Position numbers and translations under genes: made by a program. Of a stretch of 64,000 nt of DNA, positions 54,437 to 64,000 are shown in pieces. The stretch's first letter is position 1. Each line of letters begins with the position of its first letter. Origin of the DNA: Aquilaria yunnanensis (lineage: Eukaryota > Streptophyta > Magnoliopsida > Malvales > Thymelaeaceae); contig CM077599.1 of the NCBI GenBank assembly GCA_039654915.1, positions 69,160,001-69,224,000 on the forward strand. Direction: 5' to 3'. The notes beneath the pieces are model-generated. The model searched no databases and had not been told where the DNA came from. It saw only the letters and a program-made list of their open reading frames with translations.

Positions 54437-57150
54437 TGTAACATGCCTTGAGTGACCAGTGACTAAATTGACTAGATTTCAAAGTTAGAAGTCTAGAAAT
54501 GGATTGTCGTGAAGAATATGAAAAAAACTGAGGGATCTAATTAAGGATCAAATGGACACTATATGAAAGTTTGGATAAGAGGGCTAAAGGGGAATAGAAC
54601 CCCACTCTTTGCATAAATCTGTTATGCTTTTAACAAGAGAATTATTGTAGCAGGTGTTAGTGTTGTGCTCAAAAGTCAATCACGAGATGATTGTTTCTTG
54701 CACATTGAGTTGTAATATTTTATTGAGGCATTGTTCCAATAATTGTGTTTATTGTTTGTTTCTATGTAACATAATCAAACATAATTATAACCTTAGAATA
54801 ATAATATTCTAAAATGTCCCTGGTCTAGTATTATTATGGAGTGAGTTGTAATGATATATACAGACTAGCATATGTGGAGACTAATTCCAGATATATAGTC
54901 TACATATGGGTACAAGTTGGAAAACTTGTGTAGTGGACCTACCCATGATGCGAACACTACATGGATCATTATATGAGTGTCATAAGTGATTCTCATAGTG
55001 ATTATGGTATATATAGTCCTTTGACCTAAGGTTATCAAGGTTCCTTATATGTGAGTCACATAATTTGATACTTCCTCTTGTTGCTCGTAACTGAGTGAAC
55101 GTGAAGGTGGTGATTAAGTATGTTACATATCATGCAGAGGGATTGTATGATCAAGATGTGATTTGACCTTCCTATGTGACGGGAGTGATATCTTTGGGCC
55201 CATTGATTGATTGAGACTGAGGAATTGCATGGTCATGCTCGAATTAGTTAATATAGGGTATCAATTTCATCAGTTTAGGTCAGCGTACTTGAGAATCAAG
55301 AAACCATAGATTGAGCTATATGAAAGTGACATATTCCATGTCTTTTGCTCGGTCTTGATATCCTTGGACAAAAAGATGATGGCATATATAAATAATGATC
55401 ATATAGGTTTAGTCAAATCATAGACAATCTTGTCACTTTGGTAACAATGATGTGTTATGAGACACCGTTTATTGTTTAAGATCATAATTGTGATTTATGA
55501 TCATTGCCAATGTGATAGGAACCTCTACGGTCACACACTTAGAGCCAATTGGATTATTTTGAGTGCACTGGCCAAATTGTTGGTTTTGGTTTCGTGAAAA
55601 TTTTGAGTTAATTATTTGCCCAAAAGTTGAGCTATTGTTGAGCCTGAAATTAGGGTAATCAGATTAAGGTTATGAAATCGACTTGGCTTGGGAGTTACGC
55701 TTTATTCTATAGATGTTATATAGTGATTATTTTCATAGTGCCTCCCTTGGACGAAATCAGAAAGGTTCTAAAAGTTCCAGCCGCACTCTCCTCTTGTCAT
55801 TCCTTGGAGGATGCAAGCTAGTACTGCGAGCACTAGAAGAATGCACCTGCCGTGATGTGGTGGAGGCATAGTGATCTAAATGGTAAATGTAAATACCGTA
55901 GGGAGCTTAAACATACCCGATTTACCCCATTTCATTTTGATCCTGGAGTGTTTTAGTTAATTTCCACTATGTTCTATGGCTCCCAAAACCCTATAGGAGG
56001 GGCATTTTCTAGCTTGATTTCTAGGCTGATTAACGAGGAAAGAGGCAAAATCTAAAAGGAAAACACATTTTGGATAGAAATTGAACTTGGGGAACCGAGA
56101 AGTGTTAAGAAAGCATAATTTCTTACTCGAGAATGAAGTAGGGCTAAAGTTTGGTTTTTTGGCTTCACAAGCAAGCTAAGAAGGTTTTGGTAAGGAAACT
56201 TGTGATCTCTAGAACAATTTTTATTATAAAATGAGTTATGTGTGTAAAAGTGAGTAATAGTGCAAGAGTTTATGCTATATGTTTGAAGGAAGAATGGAAT
56301 ATCTCTATGACTAATTAGAGCATTAATGGCTTTTTGATCCAGATTAATGTTTACTATGTTAGATTGGTGTCAAGATTAGATTTAAGTTTGTGATTCCAGA
56401 AGGCATTCTTGAAGTCTAGCATGCACATAATAAAGACTTGCTATAGTCTAGTTTGTGATTAGAATGGAATAAGGACTGTTCTTGGGAGTGCTCTTATGGC
56501 TAAATGACTTAGAGACTTGTGTTTGAGTGTTTTAGTGTGTGTTTGCTATTGTGCAGTGATAGTGATTTTAAGCTTCTTTACTTTATTCTTATGAACTTGG
56601 CCTTACATGTGTCTATCATTTTAAGTGAAGAACAAGATTAGTAGCTGTTTCTATGAAGTGTGGTTTTAGAATTTTGTGCATGTAGTCTCTGACGACATTT
56701 TTGTGAAGTGTAGAGTTGCAACATTTAGGAAGTCATGTAACAGCTAATGTTCAGGGCTTTATTACCAAAACAACATTGCTGTCGAATGAGCACACTAGGT
56801 ACTGTGTAGATGGTTGGATTATTTCTAGAATGCAATATATTTGGGAAGTATAAATTTCATTTAGTGTGCAAATGAAGTTGTCATAGGACAAGATCTTATG
56901 TTTATTGGTTATGTATGAAGTGAGTGGATTTTCAAGGTTACTTGTAGGTGGAACAATAGATTTAGCACTTGATTTTAGCCCTTAGGTGTGTTTTCGTATG
57001 CAAGTCCATATATGGCCTTGTATTCCTTAAGTTGGTTTTGACCATTGTGGATTAAAAAGGCTTATGTTGTTGCATTTCTTTCAAATTATTTATCTTATTG
57101 CTTGCAAGTTATTTATCTCATTTACAGTAGATTTTCATATATTGGTAGCA
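54437..57150 (+). mobile_element. Possible chromovirus LTR remnant, split by a solo copia LTR
   Basis: Starts TGTAACATGCC, like the coding-strand start TGTAATGCCC of the Tekay LTR. Soon after comes GGGATCTAATTAAGGATCAAATGG and GGGCTAAAGGGG, recalling the GGGACTAAA / GGACTAAAGGGGG phrases of that LTR. The part right of the copia solo LTR (55996-57150) is non-coding. Its end and target duplication were not found. Confidence 0.35.
54655..55995 (+). mobile_element. Solo LTR of the copia family (1341 bp)
   Basis: Starts TGTTAGTGTTGTGC and ends GGCTCCCAAAACCCTATA. It is the reverse orientation of the LTRs at 7119 and 13997 and co-linear with them. Flanks are GCAGG (54650-54654) and GGAGG (55996-56000), 4/5 matching. 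It is the most diverged of the four copies; its TATA box is degraded. Confidence 0.85.
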
Positions 57151-57461
57151 AAGTGTGACTGAGTTTTTTGGAAAAAAAAAACATGATAACAAATCCAATG
57201 TGGTTTTCTCATATATTTCTCCTTAATGAATAAATGAATTTGATATTAGTTCAATTAGGAAATTTTTATGATTTTTTTAATTTTTATTTTTATAATCTAA
57301 AATAATGTTTTCGGTGCATGCAAAAGTTATGGAACAAGATTAATCTTATGTTCTTTTTCCAGTTTGAACTTTATCAATTATACCATATAAATAAAATTTT
57401 CAAAATTCTCAAGGTGCATCCCTTCCTTAGAATACGTTAACAACATCTAGATCATATGATC

Positions 57462-57692
57462 TACTCTCTTTGTTCAAAATTCTTTACGTCATTCACTTTT
57501 TAGCAATTAATCTAGGATTTTTCCTTTTCAACATTTTAGTATATAAATGAAAAATCTTAATATATAAACGATAAATCAGGTCTAAATATATATTTTTTTA
57601 AAAAATTTCTAACAAACAATAATATGAATAAATTCAAGTCAAACTAGTCAAAAAAGTCAAATTGAGTAAAACAAATGGGACTGAGGGACTAT
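57462..57692. mobile_element. Stowaway-like MITE, about 230 bp, absent from unit A
   Basis: Left end TACTCTCTTTGTTC; right end GGGACTGAGGGACTATTA, which on the other strand begins TAGTCCCTCAGTCCC. These resemble the plant Stowaway terminus CTCCCTCCGTTCC flanked by TA. The interior is AT-rich and non-coding. Unit A lacks this block between matching flanks (near 27440-27455), so it is an insertion in B, though the extra DNA in B extends somewhat beyond the MITE. Confidence 0.6.
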
Positions 57693-58377
57693 TATCTTTT
57701 AATGTAGGTCAAATGTACAGTGCAACATGGTTGACATAAGTTTATTCTAGGGTTCCTTTCTTCAATTTATTCTAGGTTCTATAAGTGAACTTCAATTTGG
57801 AGGAAGAAATTAAGAATGAAAACATAAAGTAAATTATTAGTGATACTTGTCTTTAGTTTTAATATCACTTAAGTTTCACCCCTGTGGTCCAAAAATTAAA
57901 TCATATGGATACTATTTCAACTCTAATAAAGAAAAAGACTCTGTTGCATCTACATGGAAGAATAATTGATAAATCAAATTATCCATTAATTGACTATAAA
58001 AAACTTACTAGAATGTAGTTAACTATGAGATATTATAACAAGATATCCTTTAGGTTAGAATTGAAACGTATATGAGAGACAGTGTAAAATAAAATGAAAA
58101 AAAGATGTGAGGGTAAGAGTAGGTTTTAAAACCAGGGCTAAATGTGTAATTAGAACACAAGATCTTTAGAAAAGTGTGAATCATGCTAAAATAAAAGTTT
58201 CTACCAAGAAATATAAAAGAACATACAAAATTCTATTTTACTTAAAATTGTGAGATCATCTTCTATTAGTCAATGTAACATATTATTATTGCAACAAACA
58301 ATTATAAAATTGTAAGATGGAGTTCTCTCCAACATAAGAAGAAGAACAAGAAGAACAAGAAGAAATGTGGAGATTTA

Positions 58378-58755
58378 TTATTGTAGTATATATATGTGAA
58401 AAACATAATTAATTTCATTTGAAATAGCCTTGTCGACAACATATGAACATTGGTTCCATACTAGTGCGCTCTTTATCAAGACTTTTGTATTCAGCTTGTA
58501 TTTGGGGACGGTATCAACTATACGTGCCAACAATGCCTCATGACAGACTATTCCATTTTTTATGAGTTCCTTGCAACATTCATCTGAGACAGATCCTGAC
58601 CTGAAAATGGTTAAAATAATTTCATCTGCACAATGAACCTTTACAGTTGCATCACAGTGTCTTTCCTTGATGATATCATGATAATTTTTTGTTGTAGAGG
58701 TTGAAACAAAAATAAGCAACACTAGAAAGCGCAAAAAATTCTTGAAAGTTGCCAT
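58378..58755 (-). CDS. Prolamin-like (ECA1-type) small secreted cysteine-rich protein, copy B
   Basis: A 125-residue paralogue of the gene at 28087-28428, intronless and on the same strand. Signal peptide 1-22 (MATFKNFLRF, hydrophobic run). Cysteines are at 34, 42, 60, 61, 71 and 103; the last is shifted by a 6 bp in-frame deletion that removes Asp-Pro from KLN(DP)TKVLIK. Residues 30-55, including the first two cysteines, are identical to copy A. The C-terminus is different: where A stops after DKAS, B reads DKAISNEI and continues for about a dozen residues to YILQ because the stop is changed. About a dozen substitutions separate the two, half of them in the signal peptide. Both copies look functional. 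Prolamin-like family members are often reproductive signals; this role is inferred. Confidence 0.85.
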   Translation of the reverse strand: MATFKNFLRFLVLLIFVSTSTTKNYHDIIKERHCDATVKVHCADEIILTIFRSGSVSDECCKELIKNGIVCHEALLARIVDTVPKYKLNTKVLIKSALVWNQCSYVVDKAISNEINYVFHIYILQ

Positions 58756-58835
58756 GTTCTTGTTTTTTGGATATTTTTCTTCGGTTTGTTAAGGTGAGAT
58801 CTTTAGCATGAGAATTCATGTTATGAGATTAGAGT

Positions 58836-58843
58836 TATTTATA
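58836..58843 (-). promoter_or_regulatory. TATA box of prolamin-like gene B
   Basis: TATAAATA on minus, 81 bp upstream of the ATG at 58755, the same position as in gene A. The unit A homology ends only about 40 bp further upstream, so distal control sequences differ between the two genes. Confidence 0.75.
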
Positions 58844-58885
58844 CTAGTAGGTTGATGATAAAATAAATGTAACTAAGTGACATTA

Positions 58886-60065
58886 AGGAATTTGGTTTTT
58901 CCTTACCATTTTTCTTGATTTGTTTTAGTTCCAATATTGCTTGAATTTACTGTTCTTGGTTGCTTATAATGAAAGCAAGCAGTAAGAACAAATTTATAGC
59001 TTAAGTTGGATCAAGGGCCTGTTCTAAGTATATCTAAGCTGAGAGTTTGGTTCAATCACTTAAACCACAAGATTTGTTGTTCATTATTGGCTTAGGTGTG
59101 GTTTATTTATGGTTAAAAGATCAATTATAGGATATTATGCAAGCTATTATAAGGGCAGCTTACTGAGTCTCAAATCAAGACAAGGCTAGACTTTGGCTAA
59201 GACATGAATGCTTGCACTTAATATTGTTAAGGTAAGAGATTTAAGTTCAAGTAAGCTTAAATTGAAGCATTACTAGCTGTTTAAAATTTATTACTTAAGG
59301 GAGTAAGTGGTGGACAAGAAAAAGGGGCTAACACTCAAGAAATAAAGAAAAGCCATAAGGATTTGGGTGCTAAGAGTCTAAAGGAGGCCTTGAACCTCAA
59401 GAATACCCTAGCTAAGCCATCATGCTTGGAAATATGAGCCATTAAGATTAAGTGATATTCCTAGACAATATGATAAGAGAAAGTAAAGAGGCAAGCAAAA
59501 CTTGCTAAGGCAAGAACAAAGTTCTTGCAAAGAAGTAGGACTAGGTTGAGTTTAAGTTCGTGCAACAAAACCTTTTCTAGTGGCCATTAGATAAGACCTC
59601 AGGAAGTTTGAGCTCATGTTAAGTTATATATATTTAATTTTTATTTGGGGTCCTAAGATTTTCTTGCAAGTTAATAAGTAAGAAATCCTTTATTGAAAAT
59701 CACTGTATTCTTACTTTCTAACTTTCATATTGTGCAGATATGTTCATTTATAGATATGACACTGAGTTGTTGGGTGTAAGTTTTTTTTTATTGTAGGTAC
59801 AAGTTATTTGAATCTAATTTTGATTTTAAGCTTTGTGGTTATGGCTCTAGTTTTGGCCAAGCAAAGGAAGAGCACAAGAACATTATATTGTGGAGTTCTC
59901 TACATTTGTGCAATTGAGCTGAAATTCAAGTTTAGGTATTGATGTTAGATAGTTAATAATTTGTACTCAAGTGTACTAGGATTTGCCTCATAGTAATGAC
60001 AGTGTCTATAGAAAACTTTTAGGTGTGTGACAAACACATTAGTTGCCATTGGATGTTCACAAACT
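58886..60065. other. Unassigned insert in unit B
   Basis: Not present in unit A. Non-coding, AT-rich, retrotransposon-like in texture, but no termini or target duplication were identified. Confidence 0.35.
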
Positions 60066-61383
60066 TTTTTTTATTAGCAAAGAGAGAAAATATATTAATT
60101 TCTAGTAAGAAGCTAAAAGAAATATAACCTAAAGTAGGTCAATTAATCAAGAGGAATTCAAAAAATTGATTCTAAAAAGACTAAATTACACACAAATAGT
60201 TGGATTTACTAGCCAAGTATTAGGAGCTAAACATAAATCAACACAATTGGATCTTTTCTGAAGCCAAAAAAAGCTAATGACTACAAGGATGAAAACACTT
60301 ACAAGCAGTCCACTAATTTGTTGAAAGTAGCATTATTCTTAGTTATCCAAAAAGACCAAACTATAGCTTTGACTGTCATGTCCCAAACTTGTTGAAGATG
60401 TGGCAAGACTAAATAATGGGGTTCATGCTAAAGCAAGTCTTGAATGGTCAAGAAACTGTGATACTAACTACCTACCGCACAAAGATAGATATCCAAACCT
60501 GGATCGAAATATAACATTGTAGGAAAAAATGATCAACCTCATCTTGAGCATTATTTGAGAGAGCTTGTCCTCTATGCACCGGGTTCTAGTGAGTATGCAG
60601 CAAATCCTGAACAACTTTCTCAAGAATAAAATTAACTTTTATCGAGCACCAAGGCCTCCAGAAGATGACAGGATTATTCCCAAGTGAAGGCAAAGCGCTA
60701 TGCCCCAGTGCTTTGGTCATGGACTCAGTGTTGAACTTTCCAGATATGCCAAGCTTCTAAATAAGTTTGTCATCTCTAAACATATTAAGAGTTAGTGAGT
60801 TTAAAAGAGTTTGAACACCTTGAACTTCATTCTCTAAACAGCCCCTAACTTGCCTGCTCACTAGACATTCCCAAACCCAGTAATTTCCTTCTTACTTCCC
60901 TGTACTAGGCACTAAAACATAAGGATTTTGGCACTACCTAAACACTCTAGGAAAAAAAATTTTCAATGGAACACCATCAAACCAATTATTTGACCAGAAA
61001 GAAATTGACTCTCAATTTTTTATTTTCCAAGAAAAAAAATCCACCAAAACCACACCTTACTTGATAAGATACTACCTAGCCTTGCAATCCAACCCCAAAT
61101 TGAATTAGAAACAGTTAACCCTAGACTTCCCTTTTCACCATAAATTATAGTAATGGAAGCTCTCTTTAAGGCTCTTTTTTATACTTTATACCTCCAACAC
61201 CACTTTAACAATAGAGCTAAATTTTGTGACTCTAAACTAACCCAACATATTTTCTTGCACTCACTTGAGCCTTCTCATAGAAACTTTTCTCAAATTTATT
61301 CCAACAATTTCAATACAGATGGCGGGCATTGAAATAAAGAAAAGTAGAATAGAGGCAAACTTGATAAGCTTGACTTAAAAAAA

Positions 61384-62825
61384 TGTTAGTGTTGTGCCCA
61401 AAAGCCAATCATGAGATGATTGTATTTTTTGCACATTGAGTCATGATATTTTATTAAGGCATTAATCCAGCAATTATGTTTGTTTTTTTGTTTTGTGTAA
61501 CGTAATAAACATAATTCTAACCATGGAATAAGGATATTGTCAAATGTCCCTGGTCTAGTATTATTGTGGAGCGGTTTACAATAATATATAACGACTAGCA
61601 TATATGGAGACTAATATGAGATATGTAGTCTAAATATGGGTACAAGTTGGAGAACTTGTTACTGGATCGACCCACCATGAGAACGCTACATGGATCGTTA
61701 TATGAATGTCATAAGTGACTCTCATAATGATCATAGTATATGTAGTCCTTTGACCTAAGATCATCAAGATTCCCTACATGTGAGTCACATACTTTGATAC
61801 TTTCCTTTGTTGCTTGTAATTGAGTGAACCTGAATGAGGTCATTGGGTATATTACATATCATATGGAGGGTTTTGTACGATCAAGATGGTATTTGTCCCT
61901 CCTATGTAATGGGAGTGATATCTTTTGGCCCCTTGATAGAGTGAGACTTAGAAAATGCATGGCCATGCTCAGATGAGTTGATATACGATATCAATGTCAT
62001 CAATTTAAGTTAGTCTACTTGGTAATGAAGAAACCAAAGATTGGGCTATACGAGAGTGACACATTCCATGTCTCTTACTTAGTCTTGATATCTTGGACAA
62101 AGGGACAATGGCATATATGGGTAATGATCATAAAGGTTTAGTTGAATCACTAATAATCTTGTCACTTAGGTAGCAACACTAACAATCTTGTCACTTGGGT
62201 AGCAATGATGTGTTGCTAGACACTGCTCATTACTTATGATCATAAATGTGATTTATGATCATTGCCAATGTGGTAAGAGCCTATTGGGTCACACAAATAG
62301 AGCTATTTGGATTATTAGAGTGCATGGGCTAATTATTTGGGTTATGGTTTCATAATAATTTTGTATTAATAATGGGCCCAAAAAGTTGAGCCATTATTAA
62401 GCCCAAAATTAAAGCCTAATTGGATTAAGGCTTTGAAACCCATTAGGCCTAGAAGTTGAGTCTCACTATAAATACAACTTTTAGTGAGAAATTCATAGCA
62501 TGCCCTGGCCTCCCAAAAAGTGACAGCCGCACTCTTCCCTTGCAATTCCTTGGAGGACATAAGCTAGCACTGTGAGCGTGAGAGAAATGCATCTGCCGGG
62601 ATGTGGTGGAAGTGTGGTGATCTCGAGAAGCTCATGTGGATACCATAGAGAGCTTGAACACGTCAACTATTCAGGTTTTTGTGATTCGATTCTATAATTG
62701 GGTGAAAGTTCTCAACCGAAATTAGGTATGAAAAATTTTGAACACTCGGTTTACCCCATTTCACTTGGATCCTGGAGGGTTTCGGTTAAATTTCACTGCA
62801 CTTATTTGGCTCCTGAAAGCCTATA
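61384..62825 (+). mobile_element. Solo LTR of the copia family (1442 bp) inside the LINE
   Basis: Starts TGTTAGTGTTGTGCCC and ends GGCTCCTGAAAGCCTATA, flanked on both sides by AAAAA (61379-61383 and 62826-62830). Co-linear with the copia LTRs at 7119 and 13997. The TATA box TATAAATA is preserved at 62467-62474, in the palindrome TCTCACTATAAATAC. Short frames 61386-61601 and 62366-62560 are LTR sequence. Confidence 0.92.
62467..62474 (+). promoter_or_regulatory. TATA box of the solo copia LTR
   Basis: TATAAATA conserved in position with the two LTRs of the full-length copia element. It could drive a transcript toward unit B's second arm. Confidence 0.6.
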
Positions 62826-63465
62826 AAAAAGTGATCCTTGCCCTAATTGATAACTCTTTAGGTTTCTAATCAGAGAGCCTAGCTTTCACCTTTTTTACTA
62901 CAAGCTTCCAAGATGCAAATTTTTTCATGGGAGCTCCAACAAGTAAGCCAAGATACGAGAAGGAAAGGGAACCATAATTACGGCCAATAATTTGAGCCAT
63001 TCTCTACAATTCAAAATCTAAAATATTTATGCCAAGTAGGCAACTCTTGGATAGGTTAATCTTTAACCCAAAAACTAATTGAAAACACCACAACATGCAA
63101 TGCATCATTAAAATATTTTTCTCTTCCCACAAACCAAAAAGGAGTGTGTCATTTGCAAATTGCAAATGTGAAAGTCTGATGTTCAAGCTTTTTAGTCATT
63201 GTTTGAAGTTTAAGATAAACTATTTTTTGTTGACTTTGATTATGTTTTCTTTATTGTTTTTAAATTCCCAGGGCTGCAAATTAATTTCATTTTTATTCTT
63301 ATTTTTATCTTGTAATCAAATTTAAGCTTGCATATGATTTTACTTTAGGTTAAATAACTAGTGGCATGAAACTTTTAATGTTTTACTAGCAATGACTTAG
63401 CCAATTACTATTAAGAGCTAGATCACCATAATTTCGGATTATTCAAATGATCCTAGGTAACGGCT

Positions 63466-63975
63466 TTAACACTTGCCCTCTGTTTGCCCATTGACCCATA
63501 AAAATCAATTAAGATTGAAGCAAAGCTAAGGAAATAAAAAAGAATTCTGAAACAATAAAAACAATGGTGGTCCTTTTTTATTTTGTTGCTGATGGTAACA
63601 AAGTTGAACATGCCTCTAGGTTTTTATTTTTTATTTTTCAATTGAGGGAGTAATAAGAGGAAGCATAAACAAAAAGTTGATTTGGGCCATTCATTTGAGC
63701 TTGTGAGGGGAGAGGCGTGAGGCCACAAATAATATTGAATAACTAATAAAAATGCAATGTTAAATTAATAGTAAAAGAGTTTGTATTTTAGAAGTATTGT
63801 ATAAGCGCACTAACATTTTTTTTAAAAAAAAAATAAAAATTTTACTCAATTATATTTATACTGGTTCTATATGGGTATATATTTGAATACTTGAGCAGTC
63901 TTGTAAATAATCGTGAATATATGTAAAGTTAGCTAACATACACTAAAATTTCAACATGTTGATTTATTACAATTA
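63466..63975. repeat. Segmental duplication unit B, second part
   Basis: Homologous to 29331-30085 without the MITE: CTTGCCCTCTG, GCTGATGGTAACAAAGTTGAACATGCC-type sequence and TGGTTCTATATGGGTATATATTTG. No gene is seen. It ends about 25 bp before the window edge. Confidence 0.8.
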
Positions 63976-63977
63976 CA

Positions 63978-64000
63978 TACATCAAATGCAAAACAAAAGT
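63978..64000. repeat. 23-base match to 54224-54246 at the window edge
   Basis: The last 23 bases, including ATCAAATGCAAAACAAAAGT, equal 54224-54246. They probably begin a longer repeat that continues past the edge. Confidence 0.55.

Larger units (their letters stand above)
57151..58885. repeat. Segmental duplication unit B, first part
   Basis: Homologous to 27217-28560, covering the 3' flank, gene B and its promoter, and broken at about 58885 after TAAGTGACATTAAGG. It differs from unit A by carrying a MITE at 57462-57692. Confidence 0.85.
60066..63330 (-). pseudogene. LINE (non-LTR retrotransposon) ORF2 remnant, split by a solo copia LTR
   Basis: On minus, 63186-63004 reads LSHLQFANDTLLFGLWEEKN, then FGLKINLSKSCLLG, the RT active-site and following motif of plant L1-type LINEs. 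The catalytic FADD is changed to FAND. It continues with SYLGLLVGAPMKK (about 62960-62910), is interrupted by the LTR 61384-62825, and resumes with a thumb-like region. At 60405-60310 it reaches the C-terminal HLQQVWDMTVKAIVWSFWITKNN. A run of Ts on plus near 60066-60075 would be the poly-A tail. Many stops. The 5' end of the element is missing or unrecognised. Confidence 0.78.

Noticed and set aside
54655..55995. Considered as part of segmental unit B
   Set aside because: It aligns end to end with the copia LTR family and has near-matching 5 bp flanks, so it is a solo LTR, not part of the duplication.
1..64000. CRISPR arrays, bacterial operons, rRNA or tRNA genes
   Set aside because: No regularly spaced repeats with unique spacers, no rRNA or cloverleaf tRNA sequence noticed, and all coding evidence is eukaryotic plant transposon or plant secreted protein. 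The tRNA-like matches are retrotransposon primer-binding sites.

Overview
The window is plant nuclear DNA from a repeat-dense region, probably of a eudicot; the species cannot be fixed from the sequence. The evidence is several lineages of plant LTR retrotransposons (Ty3/gypsy chromovirus, Ty3/gypsy Tat, Ty1/copia), LINE and MITE remnants, a Mutator-like DNA element, and two small secreted cysteine-rich genes of the plant prolamin-like (ECA1-type) class. Almost every long reading frame belongs to a transposable element. The only convincing host genes are the prolamin-like paralogues at 28087-28428 and 58378-58755, both on the minus strand.

Layout. (1) 1-7118: 3' half of a decayed chromovirus (gypsy-1, plus strand), split by a 2.6 kb solo LTR (888-3489, TSD TTCTA). 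(2) 7119-15411: a complete but mutated Ty1/copia element (minus strand) with 1.4 kb LTRs. (3) 15412-22546: a LINE 3' end, then a decayed chromovirus (gypsy-2, plus strand) carrying a 636 bp solo LTR and a 1.86 kb insertion. (4) 22547-27216: a decayed Transposase_28-type antisense accessory ORF of a Tat element and a probable copia LTR with its primer-binding site. (5) 27217-30085: duplication unit A with prolamin-like gene A and a foldback MITE. (6) 31332-53216: a nest of three elements. A Mutator-like element is split by a Tat retrotransposon (31366-52076), which is itself split by a very young Tekay/Del-type chromovirus (37557-48342). (7) 54437-57150: gypsy LTR-like sequence with a solo copia LTR. 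(8) 57151-63975: duplication unit B with prolamin-like gene B. Homology to unit A is interrupted by 4.6 kb containing a LINE, which itself contains another solo copia LTR.

Exact or near-exact target-site duplications give a relative order of events. The Tekay insertion is the youngest: its two 2918 bp LTRs differ at about six positions by eye. It is nevertheless defective, lacking the N-terminal half of the Gag capsid domain and carrying Asn in place of the catalytic Asp of its protease, which suggests mobilisation in trans. The Tat element has lost its integrase core but keeps an antisense accessory ORF flanked by TTCGGC-rich repeats. The copia element is inactivated largely by CGA/CAA-to-stop transitions.

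I found no CRISPR array, bacterial-type system, rRNA or tRNA gene. The observations that best repay follow-up are the antisense Tat ORFs, the defective but recently mobile Tekay element, and the duplicated prolamin-like gene pair. Percent identities and difference counts were made by eye, not by alignment software.
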